Positions 53,759 to 55,992 of a stretch of 55,992 nucleotides of DNA are shown piece after piece. Source of the DNA: Spirosoma fluviale (GTDB lineage Bacteria > Bacteroidota > Bacteroidia > Cytophagales > Cyclobacteriaceae); contig CAMBMU010000006.1 of NCBI GenBank assembly GCA_945868725.1, positions 1 through 55,992 of the forward strand. Reading direction: 5' to 3'. The notes below the pieces were generated by a model. That model did not search any database, was not told the DNA's origin, and saw only the letters and a program-made list of their open reading frames with translations. Each line of letters starts with the position of its first letter. Position 1 is the stretch's first letter. Position numbers and translations under genes: made by a program.

Positions 53759-55114
53759 ATGAAAAAACTTTTTATCCTGTTTCTCTTGGGCACGTTTACC
53801 TGGCAACAGGCACAAGCTCAAACGGAGATCCCCTCAGGACCTTTAGACCTTGTCACTTGCGTTTCTATTGCGATAGAAAATAACTTGACTCTAAAAAGAT
53901 CAGAATTGAACCAGCTCATCACCGAAACGAACCTTTTGGAAAGCCAAGGTAGAAGATTGCCAAGCTTAACCACCGGAGCAAGTTCAGGTTTCCGTTGGGG
54001 TAGATCTATCAACCCAGTAACCAACTTGTTTGAAACGAGAAGAATTGGAAACGTCAACCTTTTTGGGAATACCGGTGCTCCTATTTTTCAAGGCATGCGA
54101 ATTACCAACAGCATTGGCCAGGCAAAGTCTGACTTAAAATCGGGTCAATACACTTTGGAAGCTACGCGAAACGACATCACCTTGAATGTAATCAACCTAT
54201 TCATTGATGTAGTATTCAACCGGGAGCAAGTAAAAATTGCCGAGAATCAACTCAATTCCACCAAAGAACAGTTGGGAAGAACCAAACAACTCGTAGATGC
54301 AGGTTCACTCCCTTTTTCAGACTTACTGGATTTGCAGTCTCAAAATGCAACCAATCAATTGAATGTCATCAATGCTAAAAATGGACTTCGGCTTTCGAAA
54401 CTCGCTTTGGCCCAGGCGCTTCAAATTCCATTTACAGAAGAGTTTGATGTGATCGAACCGGTGTATGAGGTTTCTAAAGAAGCGCTGGCTGCAGGTACCC
54501 CCGCTGAAATATTCGAGGTTTCTGTATCGCTAATGCCTCAAATTAAGGCTGCAGAAGCCAATGTAACAAGTGCTGAATATGGGGTAAAAATTGCAAAAGG
54601 TGGATTTCTACCCACTTTGGATGCCGGACTTTCTGCTTTTTCCAATTATGTAGATCAAGCATTTGTTCGAGGGTCAACTGAGATTATTCCTTTCAAAACC
54701 CAGGTAGATAATAACTTTTCCCAGTCTGGAACGATAAATTTCAGCATTCCCTTATTCACTAGATTCAGCAACAAATCCAACCTCCAGCGTGCGAGAGTAC
54801 AGCAACAGTTGGCTGAAGTATCCATGACTGAAGCCAAGAATAGGTTGAGACAGGATATTGAAACAGCTTACAATTCGGCTCTATCCTCTGAGCTATCCTA
54901 CCAAGCTTCCTTGGTTCGAGTAAAGAGTTTAGAAGAAACCTTTCGAATTGCGCAGCAACGCTTTAATTTAGGGGCCATCAATTCGGTGGATTTCCAGGTT
55001 ACTCAAAACAACTTGTTTAATGCACAGGCGGACCTATTGAACGCGAAGTACACCTATATTTTCAGAATTAAAGTCCTTGATTTTTATCTTGGTAATCCCA
55101 TTAATCTAAACTAA
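53759..55114 (+). CDS. TolC-family outer-membrane efflux protein
   Basis: The 451-aa protein has a signal peptide (MKKLFILFLLGTFTWQQAQAQ) and the two alpha-hairpin repeats of the OEP domain (about 35-220 and 240-440), with the strings GQYTLEATRNDITLNVINLF and AKNRLRQDIETAYNSALSSE. It forms the trimeric outer-membrane channel of a tripartite exporter. The ATG at 53759 is preferred to a TTG at 53720. The membrane-fusion protein gene follows 3 bp later. Confidence 0.92.
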   Translation: MKKLFILFLLGTFTWQQAQAQTEIPSGPLDLVTCVSIAIENNLTLKRSELNQLITETNLLESQGRRLPSLTTGASSGFRWGRSINPVTNLFETRRIGNVNLFGNTGAPIFQGMRITNSIGQAKSDLKSGQYTLEATRNDITLNVINLFIDVVFNREQVKIAENQLNSTKEQLGRTKQLVDAGSLPFSDLLDLQSQNATNQLNVINAKNGLRLSKLALAQALQIPFTEEFDVIEPVYEVSKEALAAGTPAEIFEVSVSLMPQIKAAEANVTSAEYGVKIAKGGFLPTLDAGLSAFSNYVDQAFVRGSTEIIPFKTQVDNNFSQSGTINFSIPLFTRFSNKSNLQRARVQQQLAEVSMTEAKNRLRQDIETAYNSALSSELSYQASLVRVKSLEETFRIAQQRFNLGAINSVDFQVTQNNLFNAQADLLNAKYTYIFRIKVLDFYLGNPINLN

Positions 55115-55117
55115 ACC

Positions 55118-55992
55118 ATGGCTACTAAAAAGTCCAACAAACTTCTTTATTACCTACTCGGAGCAGTAGGCGTGATTATTATTTTTGCCATTATCGGAAA
55201 ATCTGCTGGCTGGATTGGTGGTGCCAAGGAAACCGAGGTTGAATTTACTTTGGCCAAGCGTGTTGCCATCATAGAAAAAGTAAGTAGCTCAGGCGAGATT
55301 CAACCTGAAGTGGAAGTGAAACTTTCTCCCGATGTAGCAGGTGAAATCATTGAGTTAAATGTACAAGAAGGAGATTCCGTAGAGATGGGAAGATTGCTTG
55401 TTAAGATCCGTCCTGACAACTTTATATCAGCGTTAGATCGAACCCGTGCTAACCTCAACCAACAAATGGCCAATTTGGCTCAGACCCGTGCAAATTTGCA
55501 GCGCTCTGAAGCACAGTTTACCCGCTCTGAATTGGAATACAAGCGTCAGCGTACGCTACACCAGCAAAAAGCTATTTCTGATGCAGATTTCGAGCAGGCC
55601 CAGGCCAATTATACCTCAGCTCAAAAAGACCTAGAGGCGGCCAAACAAAGCGTCGTAGCCTCTGAATTTATTATTAAAAGTTCGCAGGCTTCCGTAAACG
55701 AAGCTTCTGAAAACCTTCGTTTAACCAATGTAAATTCTCCTGTGTCTGGCATTGTATCCAGCTTGAAAGTGGAGCAAGGGGAACGCGTCGTAGGTACCCA
55801 GCAGATGGCAGGTACCGAGATGATGACCATTGCAGATCTTTCCAAGATGGAAGTGCGTGTAGATGTGAATGAGAATGACATTGTTCGTCTTTCCTTAGGA
55901 GACACTACGATCATCGACGTAGATGCTTACTCTTCCACAGGTAAGAAGTTTCAAGGAATTGTAACTAGCATAGCAAATACCGCCAATACCAA
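55118..55992 (+). CDS. efflux membrane-fusion (HlyD/RND-adaptor) protein, 3' end cut by the window
   Basis: The open frame starts at the ATG at 55118 (MATKKSNKLLYYLLGAVG, one membrane anchor) and is still open at the window end, giving 291 codons. It shows a lipoyl-like half (VAGEIIELNVQEGDSV) near residues 65-85, a long coiled coil (about 100-205) rich in A, Q, N and E, and a second half-motif SPVSGIVSSLKVEQGERV. This is the periplasmic adaptor linking a TolC channel to an RND or ABC inner-membrane pump, which should be coded just beyond the right edge. It was not among the complete frames, because it has no stop here. Confidence 0.9.
   Translation, partial: MATKKSNKLLYYLLGAVGVIIIFAIIGKSAGWIGGAKETEVEFTLAKRVAIIEKVSSSGEIQPEVEVKLSPDVAGEIIELNVQEGDSVEMGRLLVKIRPDNFISALDRTRANLNQQMANLAQTRANLQRSEAQFTRSELEYKRQRTLHQQKAISDADFEQAQANYTSAQKDLEAAKQSVVASEFIIKSSQASVNEASENLRLTNVNSPVSGIVSSLKVEQGERVVGTQQMAGTEMMTIADLSKMEVRVDVNENDIVRLSLGDTTIIDVDAYSSTGKKFQGIVTSIANTANT

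Noticed and set aside
1-55992. CRISPR arrays, integrases, toxin-antitoxin or phage-defence genes
   Set aside because: I looked for spaced direct repeats and for the usual protein families and saw none.

Overview
The window looks like the chromosome of a Bacteroidota species, most likely from the order Cytophagales and of Algoriphagus/Cyclobacteriaceae type; this is my inference from gene content. Supporting signs are DUF4369-TlpA, DUF4920, DUF6134 and tandem DUF1573 exported proteins, a SerB-SerA fusion, planctomycete-style cytochrome/HEAT lipoproteins, weak ribosome binding sites, and a few upstream TAnnTTTG boxes of the Bacteroidota sigma factor. It is ordinary dense chromosome: about 48 protein genes, two tRNA-Glu genes, and no rRNA, CRISPR array or intact mobile element. 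I see no gene for a DNA-binding transcription factor in the whole 56 kb.

Layout. 0-15 kb: a secreted gamma-glutamyltransferase-like enzyme converges on two exported phosphoesterases; tryptophan 2,3-dioxygenase is divergent from glutaryl-CoA dehydrogenase (tryptophan/lysine degradation); then a secreted nucleoside-hydrolase-like protein, a double-DUF1573 protein, trpS, and a PIG-L deacetylase overlapping a 1137-aa c-type-cytochrome/HEAT lipoprotein; two identical tRNA-Glu genes follow. 15-17 kb: gap, a DUF6134 protein and a DUF2064 glycosyltransferase. 17-25 kb: a hexuronate (galacturonate-type) locus with a TRAP transporter (dctP, dctQ, dctM), KDPG aldolase, KDG kinase, altronate dehydratase and tagaturonate reductase. 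The uronate isomerase that would start the route is not here. 25-29 kb: small membrane and envelope proteins and the SerB-SerA fusion. 28-32 kb: polysaccharide genes (rmlB, a UDP-glucuronate-epimerase-like gene, a GT4 glycosyltransferase), preceded by an A+T-rich gap.

32-41 kb: an alaS-gatB-tlpA operon, a divergent D-threonine-aldolase-like enzyme, a MATE exporter and a low-GC gene whose protein has the architecture of a pentameric ligand-gated ion channel. 41-48 kb: an acyl-CoA ligase; a divergent control region with repeated ATTATCCGC-type motifs; an APH/methylthioribose-kinase-like kinase abutting an exported ADP-ribosylglycohydrolase-like lipoprotein; a barrel-like protein; an anchored alpha/beta hydrolase. 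48-53 kb: a xylose operon (SGLT-type symporter, xylulokinase, xylose isomerase). 53-56 kb: a serine dehydratase beta subunit and the start of a TolC/membrane-fusion-protein efflux operon, cut by the window end.

Metabolically the window describes a heterotroph that uses plant-derived sugars (xylose to xylulose-5-P; galacturonate to KDPG to pyruvate plus glyceraldehyde-3-P) and amino acids (Trp, Lys, Ser). The most interesting items are the ion-channel homologue with an N-terminal anchor, the exported ADP-ribosylglycohydrolase with its kinase partner, and the interleaved inverted repeats upstream of that pair.
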